Assembly: GCA_964431735.1 (NCBI GenBank)
Contig: CAYSLJ010000069.1
Coordinates: 1-36,061 of the forward strand
DNA: 36,061 nucleotides
Direction of reading: 5' to 3'
DNA from: CALARM01 sp964431735
GTDB taxonomy: Bacteria; Vulcanimicrobiota; SpSt-956; JAKJGF01
Position 1 is the stretch's first letter; the number at the start of each line of letters is the position of its first letter. Shown here in pieces: positions 23,823 to 32,295 of this stretch. The notes under the pieces are model-generated. The model was given only the letters and a program-made list of their open reading frames with translations, was not told the origin of the DNA and did no database searches. A program made the translations under genes and the position numbers.

Positions 23823-26321
23823 GTGGATCCCATATCTACAAACATATATGGTGCCGGGAGAACAGGCAGACTGGCTATTACCAGAGTGACATCTCAGCCG
23901 GTACAGGCAGAAGAACATATAGAAGAAAAGCCGGAAAAGAAAGTTTCTCTGTCACAGGATCAGATTACTTTAAGTGACACACCGTCAGAAAAACAGGTAG
24001 AAAAGAAAAAACTGGGAAGAAATTTAAAAGGAGAAACTAAAAAACTTGAATTAAAAAAAGCTGTAAAAGAAGAATCCTTTGAACAGATAGATGAAGATGC
24101 TTCTATAGAAACGTCTCTTGCAAGATTTAAGAAGGTGAGAAGAGAACTTCAGACAGAACCTGTTACGAAAGAAGAAGAAGCTCAGAGCAGACTCGCCCTC
24201 AGAGATCTTAAAAAAATCAGGAAAGAACTTCGTTCAGGCGGTGTAAGAGACGGCCAGAATATGCAGAATGTCCGTCTTCTGACAGAACATTTTACGTCGG
24301 TAAAGAACAGTTATAACAGAGATAAAAGAGAAAGACAGCTTGAGAGTATAGAAGATAAAGTGCCGGGAGGTATGTTGAATTATGTGGAAGAAAATTTCTT
24401 TATGAACGGAAACATACCTTCGAAAGATATGGTTGAAGTGGTGAAAATAAGCAGAGAACTTGAAAAAGAGAAAAGTGCTTATAAAATAGAAGGTAACAGA
24501 GTGGACACCCTTGAAAGGGAAGAGATATGGCAGAGAAAAATGCAACTTCTGGATAATGCAGTGGACAATACCAGAAGGAAAGGAGATAGATGGGGAGAGG
24601 TTAATGTAGGTAATGTAGAAGTAGATGCAGAATATTATGAACTGGGCGAACCGAAAATGCTGGAAAAGCTTAAGGATATTGCTTCTCATGGAGGTAAAGT
24701 GAGGGTTCTTATGGACAGCGGAAGGCTTGCCTATAAGAAACCCGGTGTTATGGATGCTTCCCAGATAGCATACAGAATGGAAACACTCTCCGAACTTCAG
24801 GGCGTGGCAGAGAAAAATAATATGGGCCTTGTTCTTTTCCCTACAAAAGAAGAACTGGGCAGTACAGGAAACCTTATGCACAGAAAACTTCTCAGAGTAG
24901 GAGATAAAGTTATCATAGGAGGCATGAATGCCAATTCTTCATCGGGAGAAAATATAGATTATGCCAAAGAGATAGAAGGGCCTGCTGCCAGAAGGTTAAC
25001 TGAAATATATAAAAGAGATGTGGCAAATTCAGCAGGGAAAAATATTGAAGAAATATACGGAAAACAGCAACTTGATATAATAAGAAATGGTGAGGTCGTG
25101 GACAAAAAGACGGGAGAGACAAAAAAATATGATGTAATTCTGTCACCTTACGGACTTATGGGTCTTTTGAAATCCTGTGTGCCTGATGAAAAAAGGGCAG
25201 AAATTTTTAATAAAGATTTATCTAAAAAACAGCAAATAGATAAAATGGTTACAGCACTTGCAGGGGAAGGGATCAATCCTTCAGGTCTGGTTCAGATACC
25301 TGGAGGTTCTGATTCAGATATTAAAGATTATCTTCTTTCTCATGGCAGAGAAGGAGTTCCTCTGACTGACAGCGGCAGAAAACTCATGGCAGAGAGACTT
25401 GAAGAAATGATAAACAGGACAAAGAATGATGAAAATATGGAAAAACTGGCTGATATAAGCCCTGCAGACGGAACTCAAAAGGGACGGGACACGGTAGCCA
25501 TCGGAGATTTACCGGAAGAAAGACAGGCTATCATTCTCAATACTATTAATTCTGCAAAAGAATTTATTCATATGCCTGCCTTTGTACTTACAAAAGACCT
25601 GGCAGAAGCACTTGTGGCAAAAAAGAAAGAAATGGAAGCTTCCGGGAAAAAAGATTTTGATATAAAGGTTATTATGGACCCGGGCCTCTATCCTCACGGG
25701 GGAACACCGAATGAAGTAGCCTATAAAATTCTTGAAAATAATAATATACCTGTCCGATGGGCCCTTCTTGACAGAACTGCAGACCATGACAGGAAAGTCC
25801 ATGCCAAAATGATGGTAACAGATAATGCTATACTTTCAGGAAGTACAAATTTTTCAGGTAAAGGTATGAGGGATAACTGGGAAATGAGTGATGTTATGTT
25901 TGTCAATAAAGAAGACAGTGAAAGTATTGCCAGAAGAGACGATTATAATAGAGATTTTCGGCATCTCTGGGATAAGGAATCGATAGACATTAATACAAAA
26001 TCTCTGGCAGAAAAGAAATTTTCAGGTGATACGGCACCTGATGCGCATTTAAAGAAAGAAGAACACAGAGATTTCCTTCTCAGACTCAGCATAAGGAATA
26101 TAGAAAATTATGAAAAGGAAATAGGCAAAAAATTTTCCGAAGCAGCAAAAGACAGCCGTGTTCAGGCAAAGATAGGTGAACTCATTGCAGGCGGTATGGA
26201 TAAAGGATATGCCACACTCAAAGCCCTGGAAGAAATATACCCCTCTGATAAACTGGACGGTATAAGGAAAAGTACAGAAGGATGGCAGAGTCTTTCCGGA
26301 ATGGTGAGTCGTGAAGGGTGA
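23823..26321 (+). CDS. Phospholipase-D-like protein with two HKD motifs
   Basis: The start is set at GTG 23823 (AAAGGAGG, 8-nt spacer), giving 832 residues; an overlapping ATG at 23821 is out of frame and any upstream extension is repeat DNA. Residues 1-260 are charged, mostly helical and unrecognised. HKD1 is MHRKLLRVGDKVIIGGMNAN (His353); its aspartate is displaced by one position relative to HxKxxxxD. HKD2 is VHAKMMVTDNAILSGSTNFS (His660), with complete HxKxxxxD and GSxN. The two motifs form one active site in PLD enzymes, which act on phosphodiesters (phospholipids or nucleic acid). There is no signal peptide; cytoplasmic or specialised export is possible. The last residues (VSREG) and the TGA stop come from a 7-bp array. 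Confidence 0.85.
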   Translation: MDPISTNIYGAGRTGRLAITRVTSQPVQAEEHIEEKPEKKVSLSQDQITLSDTPSEKQVEKKKLGRNLKGETKKLELKKAVKEESFEQIDEDASIETSLARFKKVRRELQTEPVTKEEEAQSRLALRDLKKIRKELRSGGVRDGQNMQNVRLLTEHFTSVKNSYNRDKRERQLESIEDKVPGGMLNYVEENFFMNGNIPSKDMVEVVKISRELEKEKSAYKIEGNRVDTLEREEIWQRKMQLLDNAVDNTRRKGDRWGEVNVGNVEVDAEYYELGEPKMLEKLKDIASHGGKVRVLMDSGRLAYKKPGVMDASQIAYRMETLSELQGVAEKNNMGLVLFPTKEELGSTGNLMHRKLLRVGDKVIIGGMNANSSSGENIDYAKEIEGPAARRLTEIYKRDVANSAGKNIEEIYGKQQLDIIRNGEVVDKKTGETKKYDVILSPYGLMGLLKSCVPDEKRAEIFNKDLSKKQQIDKMVTALAGEGINPSGLVQIPGGSDSDIKDYLLSHGREGVPLTDSGRKLMAERLEEMINRTKNDENMEKLADISPADGTQKGRDTVAIGDLPEERQAIILNTINSAKEFIHMPAFVLTKDLAEALVAKKKEMEASGKKDFDIKVIMDPGLYPHGGTPNEVAYKILENNNIPVRWALLDRTADHDRKVHAKMMVTDNAILSGSTNFSGKGMRDNWEMSDVMFVNKEDSESIARRDDYNRDFRHLWDKESIDINTKSLAEKKFSGDTAPDAHLKKEEHRDFLLRLSIRNIENYEKEIGKKFSEAAKDSRVQAKIGELIAGGMDKGYATLKALEEIYPSDKLDGIRKSTEGWQSLSGMVSREG

Positions 26322-26449
26322 AAAGTGAAAAGTGAATGGGGAAAAGCGAAGGGTGAAAAGTGAAGAGTGAAACTGCCCATTACGCGTCACGTGTTACTCG
26401 TCACGCGTCACGATTATAACGCCTTACGCATTACGCGTCACGCGTCACG
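26304..26449. repeat. Long mixed 7-bp array
   Basis: GTGAGTC-GTGAAGG-GTGAAAA-GTGAAAA-GTGAATG and similar units (26304-26371) switch to TTACGCG/TCACGTG/TCACGCG units (26379-26449), about 146 bp in total. It starts inside the 3' end of the phospholipase-D-like gene and ends 5 bp before AGAGGTAA, the rfbF ribosome binding site. Confidence 0.88.
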
Positions 26450-26468
26450 AAAAAGAGGTAATTTATCA

Positions 26469-27239
26469 ATGAAAGCAGTAATTCTCGCAGGAGGTATGGG
26501 AACCAGAATAAGTGAAGAAGCCTCCATAAGACCAAAGCCTATGGTGGAAATAGGCGGAAAGCCTGTATTATGGCATATTTTAAAAATTTATTCTACTTAT
26601 TCTATCAATGAATTTATTATATGTCTCGGCTATAAAGGTTATATGATCAAGGAATATTTTGCAAATTACTTTCTTCATATGTCTGATATCACTTTTGATA
26701 TGAGCCAGAATAAGATGGAAGTTCATCATAATTATGCAGAACCATGGAAAGTAACACTTGTAGATACGGGAGAACGTACAGAGACAGGAGGTCGTATCAA
26801 ACGTATTTGCCATTATTTAAATGATGATGAAGATTTCTGTCTTACCTATGGAGACGGTGTAGGAAACATAGACATTCCAGATCTTCTTTCTTTTCATAAA
26901 AACGAGAAAACCCTTGTTACTATGACTGCAGTACAGCCTCCCGGAAGGTTCGGTTCACTGGATATGGACGGAAATAGAGTTAACAGATTTAAAGAAAAAC
27001 CCGATGGAGACGGCGGGTGGATAAACGGTGGTTTTTTTGTTGTGTCAAAAAAAGCAATAGATTATATTGCCGGTGATGATACCCTCTGGGAGAAAGAACC
27101 TCTCGAAAATCTGGCAAAAGAAGGACAGCTTTCCGCATATCTCCACAGAGGTTTCTGGCGTCCCATGGATACACTGAGAGATAAAAATTATCTGGAAAGC
27201 CTCTGGCAGGCAGGGAATCCTCCATGGAAGATCTGGTAG
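26469..27239 (+). CDS. rfbF: Glucose-1-phosphate cytidylyltransferase
   Basis: This 256-residue enzyme makes CDP-glucose from CTP and glucose 1-phosphate, the entry to CDP-linked 3,6-dideoxyhexoses and related sugars of surface polysaccharides. It has the nucleotidyltransferase loop KAVILAGGMGTRISEEASIRPKPMVEIGGKP, the family block FDMSQNKMEVHHNYAEPWKVTLVDTGE, LTYGDGVGNIDI, and the C-terminal block GFWRPMDTLRDKNYLE. Length and motifs fit RfbF closely. ATG 26469 with AGAGG upstream is chosen; the open frame upstream is repeat DNA. No CDP-glucose dehydratase or other sugar gene is adjacent, so the product must feed a pathway encoded elsewhere. Confidence 0.95.
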   Translation: MKAVILAGGMGTRISEEASIRPKPMVEIGGKPVLWHILKIYSTYSINEFIICLGYKGYMIKEYFANYFLHMSDITFDMSQNKMEVHHNYAEPWKVTLVDTGERTETGGRIKRICHYLNDDEDFCLTYGDGVGNIDIPDLLSFHKNEKTLVTMTAVQPPGRFGSLDMDGNRVNRFKEKPDGDGGWINGGFFVVSKKAIDYIAGDDTLWEKEPLENLAKEGQLSAYLHRGFWRPMDTLRDKNYLESLWQAGNPPWKIW

Positions 27240-27478
27240 GAATGTTTATTATCTCCTTTTTTTATATAATTTTCTAAAAGCACAAACTTTCTATATTATT
27301 TTCATGTGACACTGGATATAAAAATTTACATTTTGTTAACATGGAAATATTTAAAAAATTAAAATTTCATGTTATAGTAAATTTAATTTAACAGGAAAGA
27401 AATTTTTGTATTGCTAAATCAAGGTTTTAAGAAAAACTATTTATAATCTCTTAAATGCATAAGGAGGCTATTATTTTT
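27240..27478 (+). promoter_or_regulatory. AT-rich spacer with candidate promoter
   Basis: The spacer carries TATAAT at 27442-27447 and AAGGAGG at 27461-27467 for the next gene. An imperfect inverted repeat AACATGGAAAT (27336-27346) / ATTTCATGTT (27365-27374) lies upstream. No gene is supported here. Confidence 0.4.
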
Positions 27479-28057
27479 ATGATAATTCGAAACGAAAGCC
27501 ATCCCGGCTTAATTGCCAGAAACCAGAACAGGTGTAAAAGTCAGGAAAAACAGGTAGATAGTGTTTCACTTGGTACGTCAGAAAGAAAAGATGACATTGT
27601 TAGAGGAGAGCTGTTGGAAAATCAAAAACAATCTGTTCTTAAAAACTGCTCGCAAAAAATATCCTCTTCTATTAAAGAATTTTATAACAAAAATACTACT
27701 GCAGTCAACTCGGCATCGGTAGCTCTTCTGGCAGGAGGAGTATCAATGGCTGCAATGCTAGTAGGTGGTGCAGGTTTAACAGGCGTTACCTTGGCCCATG
27801 CAGCAATGGGGGCAATGCTAGGTGGTGTTGTAGGATTAGCCGATGGAATAGGCCCACAATCCATTGTTCCTACTCTGATAAGTACAGTTATAGGAGGAGT
27901 AATAGGTGGCACTGTAATCGGGCCATGGCTGAGTTCGCCATATGCCGTCAGTGCAGCTAATATAGGCCATGGAACATGGATTGGAGCAACAGCTCTGGGT
28001 AATATAGCACTTGCCTGCTCGACAGAACGTAAAGCTCTTCATAATTTAATCTCTTAA
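27479..28057 (+). CDS. Glycine-zipper membrane protein, unknown function
   Basis: This is a 192-residue product. Residues 1-65 are polar; residues about 75-185 are three to four hydrophobic segments rich in Gly, Ala and small residues (VALLAGGVSMAAMLVGGAGL, AAMGAMLGGVVGLADGIG, TVIGGVIGGTVIGP), with repeated GxxxG spacing typical of glycine-zipper membrane proteins. I do not recognise a family. ATG 27479 is preferred because AAGGAGG lies 11 nt upstream; an ATG at 27455 in the same frame would put that sequence inside the gene. It is followed by a terminator and is convergent with the SHMT-GcvT fusion gene. Pore, scaffold or toxin-like roles are possible but not shown. Confidence 0.72.
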   Translation: MIIRNESHPGLIARNQNRCKSQEKQVDSVSLGTSERKDDIVRGELLENQKQSVLKNCSQKISSSIKEFYNKNTTAVNSASVALLAGGVSMAAMLVGGAGLTGVTLAHAAMGAMLGGVVGLADGIGPQSIVPTLISTVIGGVIGGTVIGPWLSSPYAVSAANIGHGTWIGATALGNIALACSTERKALHNLIS

Positions 28058-28075
28058 TTCCTGAGAAAAGAAGAT

Positions 28076-28139
28076 AAAATCAGGGGCAGAACATAAAAGA
28101 GGGGCAGAACATAAAAGAAATGTTCTGCCTCTGATTTTA
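28076..28139. terminator. Bidirectional terminator with duplicated left arm
   Basis: AAAATCAGGGGCAGAACAT (28076-28094) can pair with ATGTTCTGCCTCTGATTTT (28120-28138). The block GGGGCAGAACATAAAAGA is present twice in tandem (28083-28100 and 28101-28118), so the right arm can pair with either copy. It lies between convergent genes. Confidence 0.8.
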
Positions 28140-28143
28140 CATA

Positions 28144-31100
28144 TTATTCCTCACAGCAGCATTTCTCTGCTGTCATATCAGGAAATCTCTTTACGATTTC
28201 TCCTGTTTCATGGAGAATAACCTTATCTCCTCCTTTGAGTTGATCCTTCTGTTTTTCATCCACTTTCGGAGGAAGTATAAAGATACCTATTTTATCTCCG
28301 ACTTTTGCAAATTTTCTGTTTATACATGCCAGTCCTACCTGATGGTCATCTGTTCCCAGAGCACAGCTCGTAACTTCTCCTATATATTCTCCTCTTACAG
28401 ATACTACAGGATTTCCCGGCTTTACCATTCTTATGCCTTTAGATGACATCTTGAAGCGGACAACCTCAATGGTTCTATTCTCATCTTTTTCTATGGAACC
28501 GGTTCTTCCTACAAAGAAAGGTTTATGGAATTTTACAAATGAGCCATAGCCTGCTTCTACAGGTGTAAGAGAGAATTTACCTGATAGTTCATGACCGTAA
28601 AGGGGAAGGCCTGCTTCCGTTCTGGTAGAATCTCTTGCACCGAGAGCTGTCGGTTTCAGTCCGAAAGGTTTTCCATTTTCCAGTAACAGGTTCCAGAGTT
28701 TTACCTGATGGTCGGGATGGACATAGATTTCAAATCCCACTTCTTCACCTGTATAGCCTGTTCTTGCTATTATAAGATCCATGCCTTCAGCCACTGTGCG
28801 TACGAAGTAGAATTTTTTGAGGTTTTCCAGTTCCCATATAACATCCCTGTCTGTTATGAAGGTTTTTAATATATCCAGGGAGGCAGGGCCCTGAAGAGCC
28901 ATGTCTGCCCTTCTATCTTTACCGCAGCCAGAGTCTCTTAAATTTCTTATCTCTACATCTGCATCTACTTCAGCGTAAGGATTTTCTCTGTTTATTATAA
29001 CTTTTTTCTCTTTTACCGCATGAAGCCATGCCCAGTCTTTATCGGCATTTGCAGCATTTACTACCATCATATAATGGGTGGGAGGGTCTATGCCATAGAC
29101 CAGTATGTCATCTATTGGTATTCCATCTGCATCCAGAAGATAGGAATAAACTGCCTGTCCTTTTTGTATTCTCGGAACATAATTTGCGCTTACGAGATCT
29201 AAAAATCTTACTGCATTTTCTCCTTTGAAGTCAAAAATACCCATATGGGATACATCAAACAGGCCTGCTGCCTGTCTTACTGCCATATGTTCTTCTTTTA
29301 TTCCGCTGTATTTTACAGGCATTTCCCATCCGGCAAAGGGCACAATAGAGGTTTTTGTGGCAAGTTTCTTATGTTCTTCAAAAAGACCTGTCCTCTGTAA
29401 AGATCCATGCTTTTCTTCAAAGACGAAAGTTGTTTTGTCTGATTTTACAGTATCTCCCAGTTTCGTTAATAAAAATTTCTGGCCCACAAAATATGGTTTG
29501 GAGAGTTTGAAATATGAAGGTTTTTTATTATAAAGAGAGAGAATGTCTTCTCTTTCTTCCCCGTCTATATAAACAGGGAGTCCTTCCTGTTCTTTAATTT
29601 TATCCCTCGTCTCTGTGCCTGCAGGTTTTACTCCGGCAGAAAGGAGTTTGTTCCACAGCTCGACAGCTTTTTTACGGCTTACGATGAATTCATGTTTCAG
29701 ATTACATGAACGGGATATGATTACAGGAGTGCCATCCATATTATATTCTATAAATTTACCTTCCTTTAATTCTTCCAGGGAAGGGAATATTTTTTTGATT
29801 GCAGAATAAGCTTTTGCTCCGTATAAAGCCAGGGCAGACGTGGAAGGTCTGAGATCATTGATCTCACATGGTCCTTCTATTTTTGCAAATAATTCATCTC
29901 TGTCAAAGAGAGTATAACCGATGGATAAAGCCCTGAAATATCTCTTCAGTTTCAGGTGGTTTGGAGCATTGCATAATACAAAGAATGTGTCTCTGTCTTT
30001 TCTTTTTGAGTCATGTCTCATTACAATCACATCATCAAGTAGTTCATAGTTATGATCAAACATGAAGGATTTCTGGCTCTCTCCAGGTTTCAGTTCATAA
30101 ATATTATTTGTAGTAATGGCCTGAAGGAAAGCTTTTGCCCTTTCTCCTTCTACTTCTATAATTCCCGAATCGCTTATATCAAAAAGGAGACAGTCATCTT
30201 CCGAATGTTTAATCTCTTCATCTCCGTAAAAAGCAGGCATTTTATATCCATGATAATCTTTCATAGTGGTAGAGAGTTTTTCATGTTCTCCAATGAGAGG
30301 TGTTTCTCTATCGGGCTGATAGGGAAGATCGAAATAGGGATACATTCTTCTTTCCGGGAGACCTTCTCCCGGAAATTCCTTTGTGAGACTGTCTATTTCG
30401 CATTTGGCATCATCCATGACTGTCTGAATTATTTTTCCTCTTCCTACATAACCTCCTGGCCAGAGATATCTGAAGGGTTTTATGGATGTAATAACTTTGT
30501 ATACTGTTCCTGCAATACGCTTCATTTCATCATGTCCCATGCCGCGCTGACTGACCCATGTGGTACCAAACCTTATGGCAGAAGGTCTTGCTGCCTTATC
30601 ATCACCTGCTATGGTGTTTTTATTGCAGACTATGCCGCATATATCCAGGATTCTTGATGCCATTTCTCCGTCAAGTTCATAATGGCTTTCCTGTTTTATT
30701 GTTTTCAGATCTATTAAAACCATATGGGTATCTGTGCCTCCGTAGGCAAGTTTCAGACCCAGTTCTTTAAAGGATTCACCCAGTGTATGAGCATTCTCTT
30801 TTATTCTTTTCTGAAGTTCTCTGAACTGTTCTGTTCCTGCAAGTTTAAAAGCCACAGCTTTTGCTGCGATATTATTTATATGAGGGCCTCCCTGTTCGCC
30901 GGGGAATACAGCATTGTTTATCTTTTTTGCAATCTCTCTGTTTGTTGAGAGTATGACTGCACCACGGGGACCGCACATGGTTTTATGAGTGGTAAATGTT
31001 ACTATATCTGCAAAACCTATGGGATTATTGCACTGCCCCGCCACAATAAGTCCTGCAATATGGGCTATGTCTGCCATAAGAAGGGCACCGGTTTTCTTTG

Positions 31101-31776
31101 CAATCTCTTTGAATGTTGCCCAGTCTATATCCCAGGGATAGGCGCTGTATCCTGCTATTATGATTTTAGGTTTATGTTCTATTGCCAGTTTCTCTATTGA
31201 ATCAAAATCTAAAAAACCTGTTTTACTGTCAACACCGTAATGGATTACATTATAACGTTTCCCCGATCTGTTTACAGGGCTTCCATGGGTAAGATGGCCT
31301 CCGTGACTCAGATTCATACCCATAATGGTATCACCGGGGTTAATGAAAGCTTCATATACTGCATTGTTCGCAGCAGCTCCAGAGAGAGACTGCACGTTTG
31401 TAAATATTTTCTCAGAAGAGATTTCTTTTGTTTCAAAGAGTTTTGCCAGGCGCAGCATGGCAAGGGCTTCTACAAAATCTACATAGTCACAGCCTTTATA
31501 GTACCGTCTGTCGTAAAATCTCTGAAAGAGTGGAATTTCTCTCCTGTATTCAGTGAGTTCATCTTTTTCTTCTGTAGTCATACGCAATGAAGGATAACCT
31601 TCTGCATAGATATTGGTGAAATTTGAAGCAAGTGTTTCTTTAACTGCTTCAGGGCAGAGGCTTTCAGATGCAATCATAATGATTTTCCGCTCCTGCCTTT
31701 CATTTTCTAATTGAGTAAGGAATTTTACATCAGGGTCAATATAGGATAGTTCTTCTTTAAAAATAAAGCGGGACAT
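28144..31776 (-). CDS. SHMT-GcvT-GcvT fusion (glycine/serine C1 metabolism)
   Basis: This 1210-residue fusion begins with serine hydroxymethyltransferase (1-465): MIASESLCPEAVKE, MNLSHGGHLTHGSPVN, DIAHIAGLI and the PLP lysine K265 in TTHKTMCGPRG. An insert of nearly 30 residues (63-91) splits the usual YAEGYP-RYYGGC stretch. Residues about 495-790 are a diverged GcvT-like domain (DCLLFDISDSGIIEVEG, LLDDVIVMRHD). Residues about 790-1195 are a canonical aminomethyltransferase (GLFDVSHMGIFDFKG, IPIDDILVYGI, ARTGYTGEEVGFEIY, GARDSTRTEAGLPLYGHEL). SHMT and GcvT both use tetrahydrofolate-bound C1 units, so the fusion could pass methylene-THF from glycine cleavage to serine synthesis. No gcvH or gcvP is in the window. 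AAAGGAG with 11-nt spacing precedes the ATG. No glycine riboswitch was found upstream. Confidence 0.93.
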   Translation of the reverse strand: MSRFIFKEELSYIDPDVKFLTQLENERQERKIIMIASESLCPEAVKETLASNFTNIYAEGYPSLRMTTEEKDELTEYRREIPLFQRFYDRRYYKGCDYVDFVEALAMLRLAKLFETKEISSEKIFTNVQSLSGAAANNAVYEAFINPGDTIMGMNLSHGGHLTHGSPVNRSGKRYNVIHYGVDSKTGFLDFDSIEKLAIEHKPKIIIAGYSAYPWDIDWATFKEIAKKTGALLMADIAHIAGLIVAGQCNNPIGFADIVTFTTHKTMCGPRGAVILSTNREIAKKINNAVFPGEQGGPHINNIAAKAVAFKLAGTEQFRELQKRIKENAHTLGESFKELGLKLAYGGTDTHMVLIDLKTIKQESHYELDGEMASRILDICGIVCNKNTIAGDDKAARPSAIRFGTTWVSQRGMGHDEMKRIAGTVYKVITSIKPFRYLWPGGYVGRGKIIQTVMDDAKCEIDSLTKEFPGEGLPERRMYPYFDLPYQPDRETPLIGEHEKLSTTMKDYHGYKMPAFYGDEEIKHSEDDCLLFDISDSGIIEVEGERAKAFLQAITTNNIYELKPGESQKSFMFDHNYELLDDVIVMRHDSKRKDRDTFFVLCNAPNHLKLKRYFRALSIGYTLFDRDELFAKIEGPCEINDLRPSTSALALYGAKAYSAIKKIFPSLEELKEGKFIEYNMDGTPVIISRSCNLKHEFIVSRKKAVELWNKLLSAGVKPAGTETRDKIKEQEGLPVYIDGEEREDILSLYNKKPSYFKLSKPYFVGQKFLLTKLGDTVKSDKTTFVFEEKHGSLQRTGLFEEHKKLATKTSIVPFAGWEMPVKYSGIKEEHMAVRQAAGLFDVSHMGIFDFKGENAVRFLDLVSANYVPRIQKGQAVYSYLLDADGIPIDDILVYGIDPPTHYMMVVNAANADKDWAWLHAVKEKKVIINRENPYAEVDADVEIRNLRDSGCGKDRRADMALQGPASLDILKTFITDRDVIWELENLKKFYFVRTVAEGMDLIIARTGYTGEEVGFEIYVHPDHQVKLWNLLLENGKPFGLKPTALGARDSTRTEAGLPLYGHELSGKFSLTPVEAGYGSFVKFHKPFFVGRTGSIEKDENRTIEVVRFKMSSKGIRMVKPGNPVVSVRGEYIGEVTSCALGTDDHQVGLACINRKFAKVGDKIGIFILPPKVDEKQKDQLKGGDKVILHETGEIVKRFPDMTAEKCCCEE

Positions 31777-32060
31777 GTAATAGATGGCTCCTTTCGATAA
31801 ATTATATTATTTCTCATAAAATAACTTCAGGAGAAAGTATATGAGAATCGTGACGCGTGACGCGTGACGCGTGACGCGAGGACAGATTGCCATTTCTGTG
31901 AAGTCAGTCATGGATTTTTGTATAAAATTTTTTTATGTTAAATATCTTTTCGAAATTATAATGGAAAGTCCTTCCAAATATAGAAAGTTAACATGTTATA
32001 TTTTTGATATTATTTGGGATAAATATCATACTGTGATATAATTATTTATAATATTAAATA
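31777..32060. repeat. Spacer with TTCTCATA/TATGAGAA pair and 7-bp array
   Basis: TTCTCATA (31811-31818) and TATGAGAA (31840-31847) are inverted copies; the second leads straight into CGTGACGCG units (31849-31880) with right flank AGGACA. TATAAT on the minus strand (31800-31805 region) is a candidate -10 for the fusion gene. 31890-32060 is AT-rich without a recognisable gene. Confidence 0.6.
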
Positions 32061-32219
32061 ACTATACTTTTGCAGATTTTAAAAACTGTAAAAAAATAAT
32101 CTATTCAATTTTCAGGTGTTATGTGTCAGGTGTTAGGTCAGGAAGATTAAAACCCAAAACCTATTTAACTATAAAGCCAGTAACAACAAGGAAATTATGA
32201 AAAAGTGCAAAAGTATAGT
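32061..32219. mobile_element. MITE-like element family 3, copy A (159 bp)
   Basis: ACTATACTTTTGCA (32061-32074) and TGCAAAAGTATAGT (32206-32219) are perfect inverted ends. Inside are AACTGTAAAAAAATAAT, a GGTGTTA/GGTCAGG heptamer-like stretch, and GAAGATTAAAACCCAAAACC. Copy B is at 34903-35062; a fragment is at 33995-34026. There is no coding capacity. Confidence 0.65.
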
Positions 32220-32259
32220 AAATAAATGATCTGACTATAATTATATAATAAACGTGTTG

Positions 32260-32290
32260 CTCCCGTCACGGGATTACGCGTTATACGTTA
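32260..32290. repeat. Short degenerate 7-bp array
   Basis: CTCCCGTCACGGGATTACGCGTTATACGTTA: two to three TTACGCG-type units with the CTCCCGTCA flank shared by arrays at 10993 and, on the other strand, 12520. It abuts the MITE-like family 1 copy at 32296. Confidence 0.6.
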
Positions 32291-32295
32291 GAGAA

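Noticed and set aside
24234..24881. 215-residue minus-strand frame inside the PLD-like gene
   Set aside because: It is antisense to a coherent coding region, with composition (Phe, His, Ile) typical of an antisense shadow.
27455..27478. Earlier ATG for the glycine-zipper protein
   Set aside because: The best ribosome binding site lies downstream of it and fits the ATG at 27479.
31777..32060. Glycine riboswitch upstream of the SHMT-GcvT fusion
   Set aside because: On the minus strand none of the conserved aptamer blocks (GGAGAG, ACCGAAGG, AAACTCTCAGG) are present.
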